Source of the DNA: Nitrosomonas eutropha
GTDB taxonomy: Bacteria > Pseudomonadota > Gammaproteobacteria > Burkholderiales > Nitrosomonadaceae
Direction: 5' to 3'
Length of the DNA: 64,000 bases
Assembly (NCBI RefSeq): GCF_003201195.1
Contig: NZ_QICQ01000007.1
Coordinates: forward strand, 29,585 to 93,584
This document shows positions 23,699-32,314 of this stretch, piece after piece. Made by a program: the position numbers and the translations under genes. The notes under the pieces are model-generated. The model was not told the origin of the DNA and did not search any database. It saw only the letters and a list, made by a program, of their open reading frames with translations. The stretch's first letter is position 1. Every line of letters starts with the position of its first letter.

Positions 23699-24860
23699 GG
23701 TGACGACGACGCTGTTCGGGGATCTGGCGTTCCTGCCAGTCCCGGCCAGGGTTCCGGTTAGTGAAACTCTTGAGTATCTTACCGACATCATCAGATCGTA
23801 TAACGGTACCGAGCAGCGGGTGGCGCTGCGATCAAAGCCGCGCCAAACCATTGCCTATTCGTGCGCCTCTTCATCTGCTGCCCACGGAGCGGAGATCTTC
23901 AACACGCTGTATGGCGCCATAGACAAGCGCTGGGCCGTCCCCTTGTGGCACCAGGCGCAATCGCTTGCTAGCGTATCGGCACACCAGACGACGATTTCAT
24001 GCGATACATCCGGCTATGACTTCCGCAATGGCTCACTCGCATTGCTCTGGCAAACCGAATCACACTGGCAGATCGTGGAGATATCTACCGCCGGATCAGG
24101 GTATATCGATATCACCACAGATACGGATGCGTTCGGCGAGTGCTCGCTGATACCGGTCAGGCTCGGCTGGTTGAATGGCAGCTCTGATCGCCATCTGAAC
24201 CGGCTAGTCACTGAACTGCAGGTAGCGTTCGAGATTGATGATTATTCGGAAATAATACCGGCCACACCGGGCCAGTATCTCGGCTACGACGTTTTCGACG
24301 ATTGCCCGCAGCTTGCCGGTTCCGGGATAAACCGATCGATGCACCAGCAGGTAGATAGGGTGGATTTTGATCTCGGGCTCGTCTCAAGATTATCGCCCTG
24401 GACCTACGCCCGGATAACCTCACCTGCCCGCAAAACGGTTAATGGCTTTGAATCAGTCAGCGATTACAAACGCTGGTTCGCCAGAGCACAAGGCAAAGCC
24501 GGGTTGTTCTGGCTGCCACTGTATGAAGTTAATCTGCACCCGCTGAATGCAGGCATGATCACAACAACCCTGATCATGCGCAGCGATGCCTATATGGCCT
24601 ATGGACAGCACCGGAAACACATCGCCGTGAGAGATAGGGATGGAGAGATCTTGCGGTACAGAGAGATAACTTTTGCCGAACAGGTGGATGCGCAGCGTGT
24701 TCAGCTTACCTTGTTGCCAGCGCTGAATTTGCATATTAATGCTATCGACATAATGTCGTATCTCGGGCTGTGCCGGTTTGACTCGGATAACTTGAGCGTG
24801 CGCTGGATTGGCAGAGGGGTGGCTGAGATCACCTCCACTATCATAGAGATACAGCCGTGA
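23691..24860 (+). CDS. Tail tip protein upstream of BR0599-type protein
   Basis: A 389-residue tail protein between the tape measure and the BR0599-like gene, a place usually held by distal tail or tail tip proteins. Sequence features are beta-rich stretches and conserved WHQAQSLASV, YLGYDVFDDCPQLAGSGI, and SDYKRWFARAQGKAGLFWLP. The sequence resembles conserved phage proteins of unknown detail. It overlaps both neighbours slightly. Confidence 0.75.
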   Translation: MAKVTTTLFGDLAFLPVPARVPVSETLEYLTDIIRSYNGTEQRVALRSKPRQTIAYSCASSSAAHGAEIFNTLYGAIDKRWAVPLWHQAQSLASVSAHQTTISCDTSGYDFRNGSLALLWQTESHWQIVEISTAGSGYIDITTDTDAFGECSLIPVRLGWLNGSSDRHLNRLVTELQVAFEIDDYSEIIPATPGQYLGYDVFDDCPQLAGSGINRSMHQQVDRVDFDLGLVSRLSPWTYARITSPARKTVNGFESVSDYKRWFARAQGKAGLFWLPLYEVNLHPLNAGMITTTLIMRSDAYMAYGQHRKHIAVRDRDGEILRYREITFAEQVDAQRVQLTLLPALNLHINAIDIMSYLGLCRFDSDNLSVRWIGRGVAEITSTIIEIQP

Positions 24861-25627
24861 CAGTATCTGTCGAGCTATACCGTTTTGTCGAGTTGCGCGG
24901 GGGTACTAATGCCGTCGTGCGGTGGACATCCTCCGATGCGCCTGTCGTGTACGCCGGCGAAACTTATGTCCCTGTCACACTTGGCCGCAGTGAGCCAGAA
25001 TCTCGTAACGAGTTATCCCGGGCCGACTTGACGGTAACCGTATCACTCAATAACCCTAGTGCTAGAACATGGATGCAATCATCCCTGGATAGCCTGATCA
25101 CCCTGACTGTATTTGCCAAGGAAGATGCGGATGTGACAGTCGTCTGGAAAGGCAGGCTGGCATCAATCAAGCCAACGGATGCCACTATAGAGCTGCTGTT
25201 GGAATCCATCTTTACATCATTGCGCCGGCCTGGATTGCGCCAGAAATATCAGCGAGTCTGCCCGCATGTTTTGTACGGCAAAGGCTGTAATCTGGATAAG
25301 GCCGGGTTTGCAGTTGCCGATATAGCTACGGCGGTCAGTGGCACCAGCATGACAATCAGTGCGGCGGCTTCCTATCCCGCCGGCTATTTTACTTATGGCA
25401 TGATCAAAACGGCTGGTGGCGTATTCCGGATGATAACCAACCACTCAGGATCGAGCATCACTCTGATCAGGCCGGTTGATTTCGCAGGAGATTTCAACAT
25501 CACCATTTATCCCGGCTGCGACCGGACAATCACCACCTGCAATGACAAGTTCGGCAACCGGAACAACTTTGGCGGGTTTCCTTACATCCCGCTGAAAAAT
25601 CCGTTCAACGGCTCATCAATCGTATAG
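24857..25627 (+). CDS. BR0599-family tail tip protein with conserved cysteines
   Basis: A 256-residue protein of the phage BR0599/DUF2163 family. The C-terminal half has the conserved cysteine pattern (YQRVCPHVLYGKGCNL and PGCDRTITTCNDKFGN followed by NFGGFPYIPLKNPF). In lambda gpL, which occupies the same place, four cysteines bind an iron-sulfur cluster, and the same could hold here. It forms part of the tail tip. ATGA overlap with the preceding gene. Confidence 0.9.
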   Translation: MTVSVELYRFVELRGGTNAVVRWTSSDAPVVYAGETYVPVTLGRSEPESRNELSRADLTVTVSLNNPSARTWMQSSLDSLITLTVFAKEDADVTVVWKGRLASIKPTDATIELLLESIFTSLRRPGLRQKYQRVCPHVLYGKGCNLDKAGFAVADIATAVSGTSMTISAAASYPAGYFTYGMIKTAGGVFRMITNHSGSSITLIRPVDFAGDFNITIYPGCDRTITTCNDKFGNRNNFGGFPYIPLKNPFNGSSIV

Positions 25628-25634
25628 AGGATCT

Positions 25635-25862
25635 ATGTGGTGGACCATAGCAGTATTCGTTGTTGCGCTGGCGATATCCGTAGCGTTTCAGCCCAAGTCG
25701 CAAAACCAGAGTCCGACAGCGGGCCAGGTGGAAGCTCCCACGGCAGAAGAAGGCAGAGCCATCCCGGTGCTGTTTGGCACGCGGGACATCAAGCAGGCGA
25801 ACGTGGTGTGGTACGGTGATCTGAAGACAGTTGCCATCAAGAAGAAGGGCGGCAAGAAGTGA
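25635..25862 (+). CDS. Small membrane-anchored phage tail-region protein
   Basis: A 75-residue protein with one N-terminal hydrophobic helix (WWTIAVFVVALAISVAF) and a conserved-looking segment EEGRAIPVLFGTRDIKQANV resembling the start of tail hub proteins (IPVLFGT). The lysine-rich end overlaps the next gene's GTG. A good ribosome site (AGAGG) precedes the ATG. Its role in tail assembly is not known. Confidence 0.7.
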   Translation: MWWTIAVFVVALAISVAFQPKSQNQSPTAGQVEAPTAEEGRAIPVLFGTRDIKQANVVWYGDLKTVAIKKKGGKK

Positions 25863-26062
25863 TAGATAAAACTGTGACCATGTTGCATATCCGCAAGGCA
25901 GGCATGTGCAGCCGTGGTACCCGCGATTTTTTTCTGCACCACGGGCTGGACTGGGGTTTATTTCTCAAGCAAGGGATAGAAGCAGAAAAGTTAGCAGCAA
26001 CCGGCGATGCGATGGCATTGCAAGTGGTGAAGATCGCTAGAGAAGAAGATGGGCAGCTCTAA
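25859..26062 (+). CDS. Small conserved phage tail-region protein
   Basis: A 67-residue protein of a type frequently seen before hub genes of siphoviruses: HIRKAGMCSRGTRDFFLHHG, then LDWGLFLKQGI and ATGDAMALQVV. It starts with GTG in a four-base overlap, and overlaps the hub gene by 14 bases. No defined function. Confidence 0.7.
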   Translation: MIDKTVTMLHIRKAGMCSRGTRDFFLHHGLDWGLFLKQGIEAEKLAATGDAMALQVVKIAREEDGQL

Positions 26063-28832
26063 AAAAGTAACCGTCGGCTACAAATACTATGTCGGGATGC
26101 ACATGATTCTGTGTCACGGCCCTGTCGATAGGCTTCTGCGCATCCAGGTAGATGAACGTGATGTGTGGGATGGCCGGTTGAGCGGCGGCCAGATTGCACT
26201 AAACCAACCGAATGTTTTCGGTGGTGAATCGCGCGAAGGCGGCATTCAGGGAGCGGTAGACTTTGAAGCCGGCCACGCTGCGCAAGAGCAGAATTCATAC
26301 CTGTTGTCGAAGCTCGGGAGTTATGTCCCGTCATTTCGAGGTGTTGCGGGCATGGTGCTGCGGCAGATCTATGTGGGTATGAACCCGTATCTCAAAAAGT
26401 GGTCATTCCGGTTGCAGCGTATTCATACCCGTCAAAACGGTTTGCCGCAGTGGCACGACAGCAAGGCTGAAATATCTGGACTAGGTGTAGGGGCTAATGT
26501 AAACGAAACTTTCTCAAACACGGCTATATTTGAGTCAAATGATCCTGCCGCTTATATCGTCGAACAGAATTCCATCAGAAATTCAGGATCCGCAGCTGGT
26601 TCTGTAAGTTCTTTTTACAAAAGACAAATTCCAACTCTCATTATTAAAAGCTTTTCTGTTGAATTTCTGGTTGAGCGGCTTTCTGCCGGGGATTCTATGA
26701 GGATTGCTATAGCCAGCGATAATGGAACCGCTTGGTTTAGTTTTAATCCAGTTCGGGAGGCAGTTGTAGACGCGCTCCAGAGGCCAATGATTAATGGCAA
26801 TAACGCAATAGCACCAGATAAATTAGATGTAAATGTCTGGTACAGGTTGGAAGTAAACGCTAATGTAAGTCCCGGCAATTTAGGATACAAAATAACCCGC
26901 TTGTCAGACTCAGCAACAATCTCAACTGGCCAATATCCTCAACCCCAAGAGATTGCAGTGAGTCAGCTTATGTTTGTAAGGGACCAAGATAGCTCACCAT
27001 CCATAACCAGATTTAAAAATGTGCTGATAGTTGGTGCTGGAACCACTGGGGACATGAACCCGGCCCATATCATCCGGGAATGCCTGACAGATCCATTGTG
27101 GGGAATGGGCTATCTTGAGGCGGATATCGATGATCTGTCATTCATGGCTGCAGCAGATACGCTGTACGCTGAAGGATTCGGTATGTCACTGTTGTGGGAT
27201 ACCGAGACCAGCATAGAAGAATTTATTAAAATTATCGTCAAGCATATTGACGCCTCCGTCTATGTTGACCGTAAGACCGGCCGGTTCGTCCTGAAGCTCA
27301 TCCGAGATGACTACAACCCCGCAAACCTGCTGACGCTTAATGAAAGCAATGTAGAAAAAATAGCTGACTTTAATCGTCCCTCGATTGGGGAGCTGATCAA
27401 CTCAGTAACAGTCACCTATTGGAACAGTGAGACGGGGCAAAATGCCACACTGACTGTGCAAGACATCGCGTTATCGCAACAGCAACAATCAACAGTGGGG
27501 ACATCTGTCACTTACGAAGGCATTACCAATGCGCACATCGCATCCCGTGTTGCTCAGCGTGATCTGAAAACCTTATCAACGCCGCTGGCCAGCTGCACGA
27601 TTTATGCGAATCGCGCGGCAGCCGGCCTTAACGTTGGTGATGTATTCAAGCTCACCTGGCCTGTCTATGATTTAACTGACATGGTGATGCGCGTGACTGG
27701 TATTGCTTATGGAGACGGCAGAAGCCACCGTGTTCGGATCCAGTGCGTGCAGGATGCATTTGCAACGCCCGATTCCGCCATCATCGTTCCCCCGCCAATA
27801 GAGCGGCCGGATACAGGCCAGGAACCTGTACCAATCGCCAGGTATGCTGTATTTGAAGTCCCTTACTTTGAACTGGTACAGCGACAAGGTCAACCGGCCA
27901 TTGATGCGCTGTTGGCCGGCAACCCAGATATGGGATTTGTGGGTGCGGGTGCCGCCCGTCCGCAAGGGGCTGCTTTATCCGCCCGCATCTATACAGATAT
28001 GGGCAACGGCTATGAAGATGTCTCGAATCTCGATTTCTCCCCTTGTGCTGTTTTGGATGAAGCTATTGATCAAATGGCCACCACGTTTGCCATCAGAGAA
28101 GTGCAGGACATCGAGGCTATAACGCTCGGCACCTGGTTCCAGCTGGGCACAGAGCTAATGAGTGTTGAGTCGATTACTACGTCTAGCATCACAGTAAAAC
28201 GCGGCGTATTGGATACTGTTCCTGCCTCTCACTCCGATGGCGATAGCCTGATTTTCTGGGATGAATATGGCGAGGCAGATCCAACTGAGTATATTGCCAG
28301 CGAGCAAATCAACGTCAAACTGTTGACGGTCACTGGCGCCGGAAGATTGGCGCTGGCAAATGCACCTCAAGATACCGTCACGCTAGATTCCAGAGCACTC
28401 CGGCCTTATCCTCCGGGAAATTTCAAGATAAATGGGAGTTATTTTCCAAATGCAGTATCCGGGCCTGTTTCTTTGAGTTGGGTGGAACGAAATCGACTGC
28501 AGCAAACCGGTGCGGTTTTGATTGGTTTTTCTGACGGTACCGTCACGCCTGAAACAGGCACAACGTACAACGTCTATGCTTATGACGATTCAAACAACGA
28601 TCTAAAATATAGCAATACTGGGATAACTGGAATTTCCGATGTTATCGGAGTTGGTTTTTTGGCAGGGGTTATTAATCTACGAGTTGAGTTATACGCTGTT
28701 AGGGATGGTTACCAATCTCTACAACCACAGACGCATGTTATGCAGTGGTCATCTGGTGAAAACATGATGACTTTCGAAAATAATTATACACCAGACGCCG
28801 GAAATAGTGTTCAACTTCAATTTACGCAATAA
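26049..28832 (+). CDS. Tail hub / host specificity protein with inserted sugar-binding-like domain
   Basis: A 927-residue central tail protein, the equivalent of lambda gpJ or TipJ-type hubs. The hub signatures are WSFRLQRIHTR and MNPAHIIRECLTDPLWGMGY. Between about residues 143 and 334 lies an extra 190-residue domain rich in N, S and T, with lower GC than its flanks and a jelly-roll-like beta pattern (WYRLEVNANV, ITRFKNVLIVG). It is probably a LamG/concanavalin-like insertion that contacts the host surface. The last 150 residues look like a fibronectin-III domain. Confidence 0.85.
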   Translation: MGSSKKVTVGYKYYVGMHMILCHGPVDRLLRIQVDERDVWDGRLSGGQIALNQPNVFGGESREGGIQGAVDFEAGHAAQEQNSYLLSKLGSYVPSFRGVAGMVLRQIYVGMNPYLKKWSFRLQRIHTRQNGLPQWHDSKAEISGLGVGANVNETFSNTAIFESNDPAAYIVEQNSIRNSGSAAGSVSSFYKRQIPTLIIKSFSVEFLVERLSAGDSMRIAIASDNGTAWFSFNPVREAVVDALQRPMINGNNAIAPDKLDVNVWYRLEVNANVSPGNLGYKITRLSDSATISTGQYPQPQEIAVSQLMFVRDQDSSPSITRFKNVLIVGAGTTGDMNPAHIIRECLTDPLWGMGYLEADIDDLSFMAAADTLYAEGFGMSLLWDTETSIEEFIKIIVKHIDASVYVDRKTGRFVLKLIRDDYNPANLLTLNESNVEKIADFNRPSIGELINSVTVTYWNSETGQNATLTVQDIALSQQQQSTVGTSVTYEGITNAHIASRVAQRDLKTLSTPLASCTIYANRAAAGLNVGDVFKLTWPVYDLTDMVMRVTGIAYGDGRSHRVRIQCVQDAFATPDSAIIVPPPIERPDTGQEPVPIARYAVFEVPYFELVQRQGQPAIDALLAGNPDMGFVGAGAARPQGAALSARIYTDMGNGYEDVSNLDFSPCAVLDEAIDQMATTFAIREVQDIEAITLGTWFQLGTELMSVESITTSSITVKRGVLDTVPASHSDGDSLIFWDEYGEADPTEYIASEQINVKLLTVTGAGRLALANAPQDTVTLDSRALRPYPPGNFKINGSYFPNAVSGPVSLSWVERNRLQQTGAVLIGFSDGTVTPETGTTYNVYAYDDSNNDLKYSNTGITGISDVIGVGFLAGVINLRVELYAVRDGYQSLQPQTHVMQWSSGENMMTFENNYTPDAGNSVQLQFTQ

Positions 28833-28841
28833 AGATTTTCT

Positions 28842-29777
28842 ATGGCACAGTATTTTTTAGATTTATCAATAGGTCATTCTGGAAAATGGCCAGCCCTTTT
28901 GCGAGGCGCTGCGAGCACATATAACGACGCTGAAATGAACACATCCCCTATAAAAAAATCTTGGGGAAATGGAATGCTGATAAAAGGCTTGGGCTCTGAT
29001 TTTAGAACAATCGGCGCAGGCTTGGGGTCGTTCGCAGATGTCGATATTTTATATAAAGCCACTTTTAGTTCAATAGCTCCGCCTTCAAACACCAATAGCA
29101 GCGGAGTCATTAATATTTACGCAAGGGGTGATGGCAGTTTTACAAGTGACAAACGGCCTAATAATTGTTATCTAGCGGCAATCAATGCCAATACAGATTT
29201 ATCTTCAAACGGTGCTACCGTTTCATTGTACAAGGTTGTCTCGGGTGTGTTTAGTTCGATAATGTTTAACATACCGTCTTTGTCGAGTTTGCCGACAGCA
29301 GCGCTGGCGCACGAGGTGCCCCTATTTATGCGCTTTCAATGCATCGGCACATCTTTAAAGTGCAAAACATGGAAACATCCGGACCCGGAGCCGGCCACAT
29401 GGAACATAAGCGCAACAGATTCAACTTTTTCATCTGGTCAAGTTGGGATCTCATATCCAAACAATAATCAAGAATTTATCAGTTCTTTTCTATCCGTCGG
29501 TACTGGCGGCGATCCTCCAACATCCTCATTTCCGGGAGGAAATAAAACAGTATCTGGAACACTTCTAAAACCGGACGGCTCAGTAGCAGACGGTTATATA
29601 GCACGATGTTATCACCGTGAAAGCGGGGCGCTTTTAGGTGAAATTTTGACAGATGCCATCGGGGCTTTTACGTTCAGCCTTCCGATATCTTCGCTAGAGA
29701 AAGTTTACTGTCTTGGTATTGATCAATTGGGCAACAGCTGGAACGCGCCGATTAAAGATCTTATCTCTCCGGTTTAG
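28842..29777 (+). CDS. Tail fibre / receptor-binding protein
   Basis: A 311-residue protein at the usual tail fibre position. The first two thirds are beta-rich, with a jelly-roll pattern like the insertion in the hub (VPLFMRFQCIGTSLKCKTW, ISYPNNNQEFISSFLSVG). The last 80 residues (VSGTLLKPDGSVADGYIARC, TDAIGAFTFSLP) resemble carboxypeptidase-regulatory-like domains. It is AT-richer than the genes before it, common for exchanged adhesin genes. It likely binds the cell-surface receptor. Confidence 0.75.
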   Translation: MAQYFLDLSIGHSGKWPALLRGAASTYNDAEMNTSPIKKSWGNGMLIKGLGSDFRTIGAGLGSFADVDILYKATFSSIAPPSNTNSSGVINIYARGDGSFTSDKRPNNCYLAAINANTDLSSNGATVSLYKVVSGVFSSIMFNIPSLSSLPTAALAHEVPLFMRFQCIGTSLKCKTWKHPDPEPATWNISATDSTFSSGQVGISYPNNNQEFISSFLSVGTGGDPPTSSFPGGNKTVSGTLLKPDGSVADGYIARCYHRESGALLGEILTDAIGAFTFSLPISSLEKVYCLGIDQLGNSWNAPIKDLISPV

Positions 29778-29790
29778 GAAATCTACCATT

Positions 29791-29883
29791 TTGAACAAAC
29801 TCCCATACAAAGGTCCGGAGCGGCGCAGTCCAGTGCTATCAGAAGAAGATATGGATGCGCTCTTTGCTGCTGCTGCCAAATAA
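29791..29883 (+). CDS. Very small phage protein (30 residues)
   Basis: A TTG-started frame of 30 residues, containing LPYKGPERRSPVLSEEDMDA and ending in an alanine run with lysine. AGGAA lies about 12 bases upstream. It follows the fibre gene by 13 bases and is itself followed by a terminator, so it is at least transcribed with the tail genes. No function known. Confidence 0.4.
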   Translation: MNKLPYKGPERRSPVLSEEDMDALFAAAAK

Positions 29884-29904
29884 AACGTAATCACTGAATT
29901 AGAC

Positions 29905-29945
29905 GAAAGCCCCAGGCGCTCGCAACGCTATGGGGCTTTCTTGTT
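29905..29945 (+). terminator. Terminator between tail and lysis genes
   Basis: GAAAGCCCCA (29905-29914) pairs over 10 bp with TGGGGCTTTC (29931-29940), followed by TTGTTTCT. It separates the structural genes from the lysis cassette. Confidence 0.8.
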
Positions 29946-29976
29946 TCTGCCCCTTGTCTATACCAAGGAGAAAAAC

Positions 29977-30033
29977 TTGTTTGAGTTTAGCAAATTTGTG
30001 CGAGGTTTTTATGTCTGGAAACGATTTGGTTGA
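29977..30033 (+). CDS. Possible 18-residue leader peptide before the holin
   Basis: A near-perfect ribosome site (AAGGAG at 29965-29970) lies six bases before a TTG that opens MFEFSKFVRGFYVWKRFG and stops two bases before the holin ATG. The holin itself has no good ribosome site, so its translation may depend on reading this leader. Alternatively the TTG and following sequence are only the front of a longer regulatory RNA. No homologue known. Confidence 0.35.
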   Translation: MFEFSKFVRGFYVWKRFG

Positions 30034-30035
30034 GT

Positions 30036-30362
30036 ATGCACCACGATAAGGATCCTACAACGTGGAGCATTGAGGTATGGACCCTTGCTATCGTTATGGC
30101 AATCGTAGGGGGATTAGCCAGCATCATACAGAAGCTGCCTTGCGAGCGAACGAGACCTTTCAGTGCACTTGAGCTTATTGGCGAGATGATCACGTCAGCC
30201 TTTGTAGGGATGCTGGTATTCATGGCGCTTGAAGCTGTTGATATGCCTCTTGGGGTATGTGCAGCTGGTAGTGGTGTTGGTGGCCATATGGCAACCCGGC
30301 TTCTATTCCTTGTGGAAAACGTTATAGAGAAACGGATAAAAGATATGGAGAGGGAAAAGTGA
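30036..30362 (+). CDS. LydA-like (superfamily III) phage holin
   Basis: A 108-residue membrane protein with three predicted helices: about residues 12-30 (VWTLAIVMAIVGGLASII), 47-65 (LIGEMITSAFVGMLVFMAL) and 69-95. The motif GSGVGGHMATR matches the conserved GxGxxGHMGTR stretch of LydA-type holins. It should form the lesions that let the endolysin reach the wall. The ATG at 30036 is taken as start, with TTG at 30030 as an option. It overlaps the next gene in GTGA. Confidence 0.8.
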   Translation: MHHDKDPTTWSIEVWTLAIVMAIVGGLASIIQKLPCERTRPFSALELIGEMITSAFVGMLVFMALEAVDMPLGVCAAGSGVGGHMATRLLFLVENVIEKRIKDMEREK

Positions 30363-30679
30363 GCGCCATCAATCTATCTGGTGGGGTATCACTGGAACCA
30401 ACCGGGCAACATGTGCAGGTATACATCGTGCGTGGTCACGGCACTGGACAGTCCGATACAGGCACTTACGGTGATCCAGTCAGGTGGGCGGGAGCACTTG
30501 AAATGACTGGCGATCATGCGCGTGTAAGTGGGTTGAATCTGATGGACACCAGCAGTGGCAGATTTACGGTTGTGAATGCTGCCGCATTGCATGGCTGGCT
30601 GAGAAAGCAGGGCGTTAAAAAAATCACGTATGAGCGCCTGGTCGATGGACAGATGCAAACGCATGAGGTGGAGATTTGA
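30359..30679 (+). CDS. Unknown phage protein in the lysis cassette
   Basis: A 106-residue protein with GTG start in a four-base overlap with the holin gene. It is beta-rich (VQVYIVRGHGTGQSDTGTYG) and ends KKITYERLVDGQMQTHEVEI. No signal peptide or helix. It is located between holin and the probable endolysin, with direct overlaps on both sides, so it is likely part of lysis or of a late host-takeover function. Confidence 0.6.
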   Translation: MSAINLSGGVSLEPTGQHVQVYIVRGHGTGQSDTGTYGDPVRWAGALEMTGDHARVSGLNLMDTSSGRFTVVNAAALHGWLRKQGVKKITYERLVDGQMQTHEVEI

Positions 30680-31170
30680 TGGATCTGCGATTTGTAAATG
30701 ATGAAATCCTGACACCGTCTTTCCGGCTGCTGGCAGGTGGAGCAATTCCGAGGAATTACGACACACCGGAAGCCAGAGTGATGTTGCTGACAATCGGTCT
30801 GCAGGAATCCAGATTTATATTCCGGGCACAACAGCCGAGCAGGATCGCGCGCGGATTTTACCAATTCGAAAATGGCGGTGGTGTGCGGGGTGTGTTGACC
30901 CATGCAGCATCTGCTCGTGAGATTGAGCGGGTGCTGGGCAAGATCCACGTAGACAGGGCGGATGTATACACAGCGATTGAATGGCATGACCAACTTGCTA
31001 CTGTCATGGCTCGGCTGCTGCTATACACGGATCCGAGGCCGTTGCCAGCCGTTACTGATACTGCCGGTGCATTACAACTTTATTTGAGGGTGTGGCGTCC
31101 CGGTAAGCCACATCCGGAAACCTGGCCAGCCTTTCACAAGGCGGCCGTCGATTTAATCACAAGGGGATAA
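30679..31170 (+). CDS. Probable endolysin, lysozyme/transglycosylase-like
   Basis: A 163-residue protein in the endolysin position. The segment ARVMLLTIGLQESRF carries the glutamate expected for lysozyme-fold or lytic transglycosylase enzymes, and ARGFYQFENGGGVRGVLTHA resembles the conserved G-x-x-Q-F stretch of that fold. No signal peptide, so it needs the holin for export. The ATG overlaps the previous stop (TGATG). Exact chemistry is not certain. Confidence 0.65.
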   Translation: MDLRFVNDEILTPSFRLLAGGAIPRNYDTPEARVMLLTIGLQESRFIFRAQQPSRIARGFYQFENGGGVRGVLTHAASAREIERVLGKIHVDRADVYTAIEWHDQLATVMARLLLYTDPRPLPAVTDTAGALQLYLRVWRPGKPHPETWPAFHKAAVDLITRG

Positions 31171-31172
31171 AC

Positions 31173-31430
31173 ATGGAATTAATTTCTGGTTGGCGTACCT
31201 GGTGGAAGCAAATATCAACTTGGATGGTAGCAGCGGGATCATCGATCGTGGCATTCGCGCCTGAGCTGATGGAGATCTGGCGCAGCCTGCCGATCGAAGT
31301 GCAAGCATCTTTCCCGGTCGAGTGGATCCGTGCTTTTGGCTTGTCGTTGGTCATTGCATCCATTCCGGCCAAACTGATTCGCCAGCGTAAATTGTACGAG
31401 CAGGCACAGGATGATCTTTATGCCGAGTAG
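31173..31430 (+). CDS. Small membrane protein, holin-like
   Basis: An 85-residue protein with two likely helices: about residues 14-32 (ISTWMVAAGSSIVAFAPEL) and 50-66 (WIRAFGLSLVIASIPAKL), followed by a charged tail. Similar small two-helix proteins accompany endolysins and spanins in many phages and are called holin or pinholin-like. Its end overlaps the spanin gene by 20 bases. Confidence 0.65.
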   Translation: MELISGWRTWWKQISTWMVAAGSSIVAFAPELMEIWRSLPIEVQASFPVEWIRAFGLSLVIASIPAKLIRQRKLYEQAQDDLYAE

Positions 31431-31905
31431 TTTAACCGCTGCCACCATTGCCCTGCTTGTCGGATTGGCGAGCGGGGCTTTTTTATGCGGGCAGTACAAG
31501 GATGCAAGGCTGGAAGCACAAACTGCTGCTGCAAGAGTCGCTGCTGCTCAGCAGGAACGCAAGATGGCCAACAGAATAAACGAGGTATCCAATGACTACG
31601 ACAAGCGGCTTACGAAGCTCAATACCATTATTGCTGATACTACTGCTGACTACGACAGGCTGCGCGTCAAACGCTGTCCAGCAGTGCCCAAGGTTGCCGC
31701 CACCCCCGCAGCAGTTGATGCAGCCACCAACGGATCAGCCGACTGGGATCGAGAGATCGAAGTCGATCTTGATAGAGTTGCAGCAGAAATTATCCGACTA
31801 GGCGGAGACCTGGATCGCGCAAACGAACAGATCCGGGGGTTGCAGGCAACCGTCAAGGATTACTTGGCAGTTCAATCAATGTCAACTTTCAGGCATCAGG
31901 ATTAG
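31411..31905 (+). CDS. Inner-membrane spanin, Rz-like
   Basis: A 164-residue i-spanin. One N-terminal helix (AATIALLVGLASGAFLCG) anchors it in the inner membrane, and the rest is a periplasmic coiled coil rich in A, R, E and D (AAARVAAAQQERKMANRINE, LDRVAAEIIRLGGDLDRANE). It works with the Rz1-like lipoprotein encoded inside it, to fuse inner and outer membranes in the last step of lysis. The ATG at 31411 or 31420 may be used. Confidence 0.85.
   Translation: MIFMPSSLTAATIALLVGLASGAFLCGQYKDARLEAQTAAARVAAAQQERKMANRINEVSNDYDKRLTKLNTIIADTTADYDRLRVKRCPAVPKVAATPAAVDAATNGSADWDREIEVDLDRVAAEIIRLGGDLDRANEQIRGLQATVKDYLAVQSMSTFRHQD
31592..31801 (+). CDS. Outer-membrane spanin lipoprotein, Rz1-like, nested in Rz
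   Basis: A 69-residue frame wholly inside the Rz gene in the +1 register. It has a signal peptide (SSIPLLLILLLTTTGC) with lipobox TTGC, so the mature protein is a lipidated 45-residue chain. The mature part is proline-rich (CPRLPPPPQQLMQPP), typical of Rz1. Nested spanins of this type are known from lambda. It gives strong support to the reading of both genes. Confidence 0.85.
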   Translation: MTTTSGLRSSIPLLLILLLTTTGCASNAVQQCPRLPPPPQQLMQPPTDQPTGIERSKSILIELQQKLSD

Positions 31906-32056
31906 TGCCTTGCCATAAAAGTACGGATTTCATAACGCAGATAAAGGGAGTAAACACCCTTCATTACGGATGATAATAGTTCTTGATAAGGAATAACATG
32001 GTTGTGCGTGAGGCAACTCACGCTCCTTCTTGATAGCTGTCATTTGACAGCATCTG

Positions 32057-32090
32057 CCCCTGCCATCACCCCCTGGTGGCAGGGGATTCC
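32057..32090 (+). terminator. Terminator behind the lysis cassette
   Basis: CCCCTGCCA (32057-32065) pairs with TGGCAGGGG (32077-32085), followed by ATTCCTTT. It ends late transcription about 150 bases after the spanin genes. Confidence 0.7.
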
Positions 32091-32220
32091 TTTACGGAGA
32101 GCCACGCAAAATTGAACTTTCCTTGGTTTGTAACAATCCTGAAATAGTTGAAGGTTAAGATAGTCGTGTCATTTATTTTTTGATCCTGTCTTTCCTCCCT
32201 TTAGATCAGGATCCCTCAAT

Positions 32221-32260
32221 CCCCTGTCATTAGCTCCTCGATGGCGGGGGATTTCTTTTA
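32221..32260 (+). terminator. Second terminator near the right prophage end
   Basis: CCCCTGTCAT (32221-32230) and ATGGCGGGGG (32241-32250) pair over 10 bp with two G-U pairs, followed by ATTTCTTTTA. It would protect the host from late phage transcripts. Confidence 0.65.
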
Positions 32261-32314
32261 TCAATTATCGAGAATTAAATCGTTCTGTTGGCCTCAACAA
32301 AACGATGAAAACAT

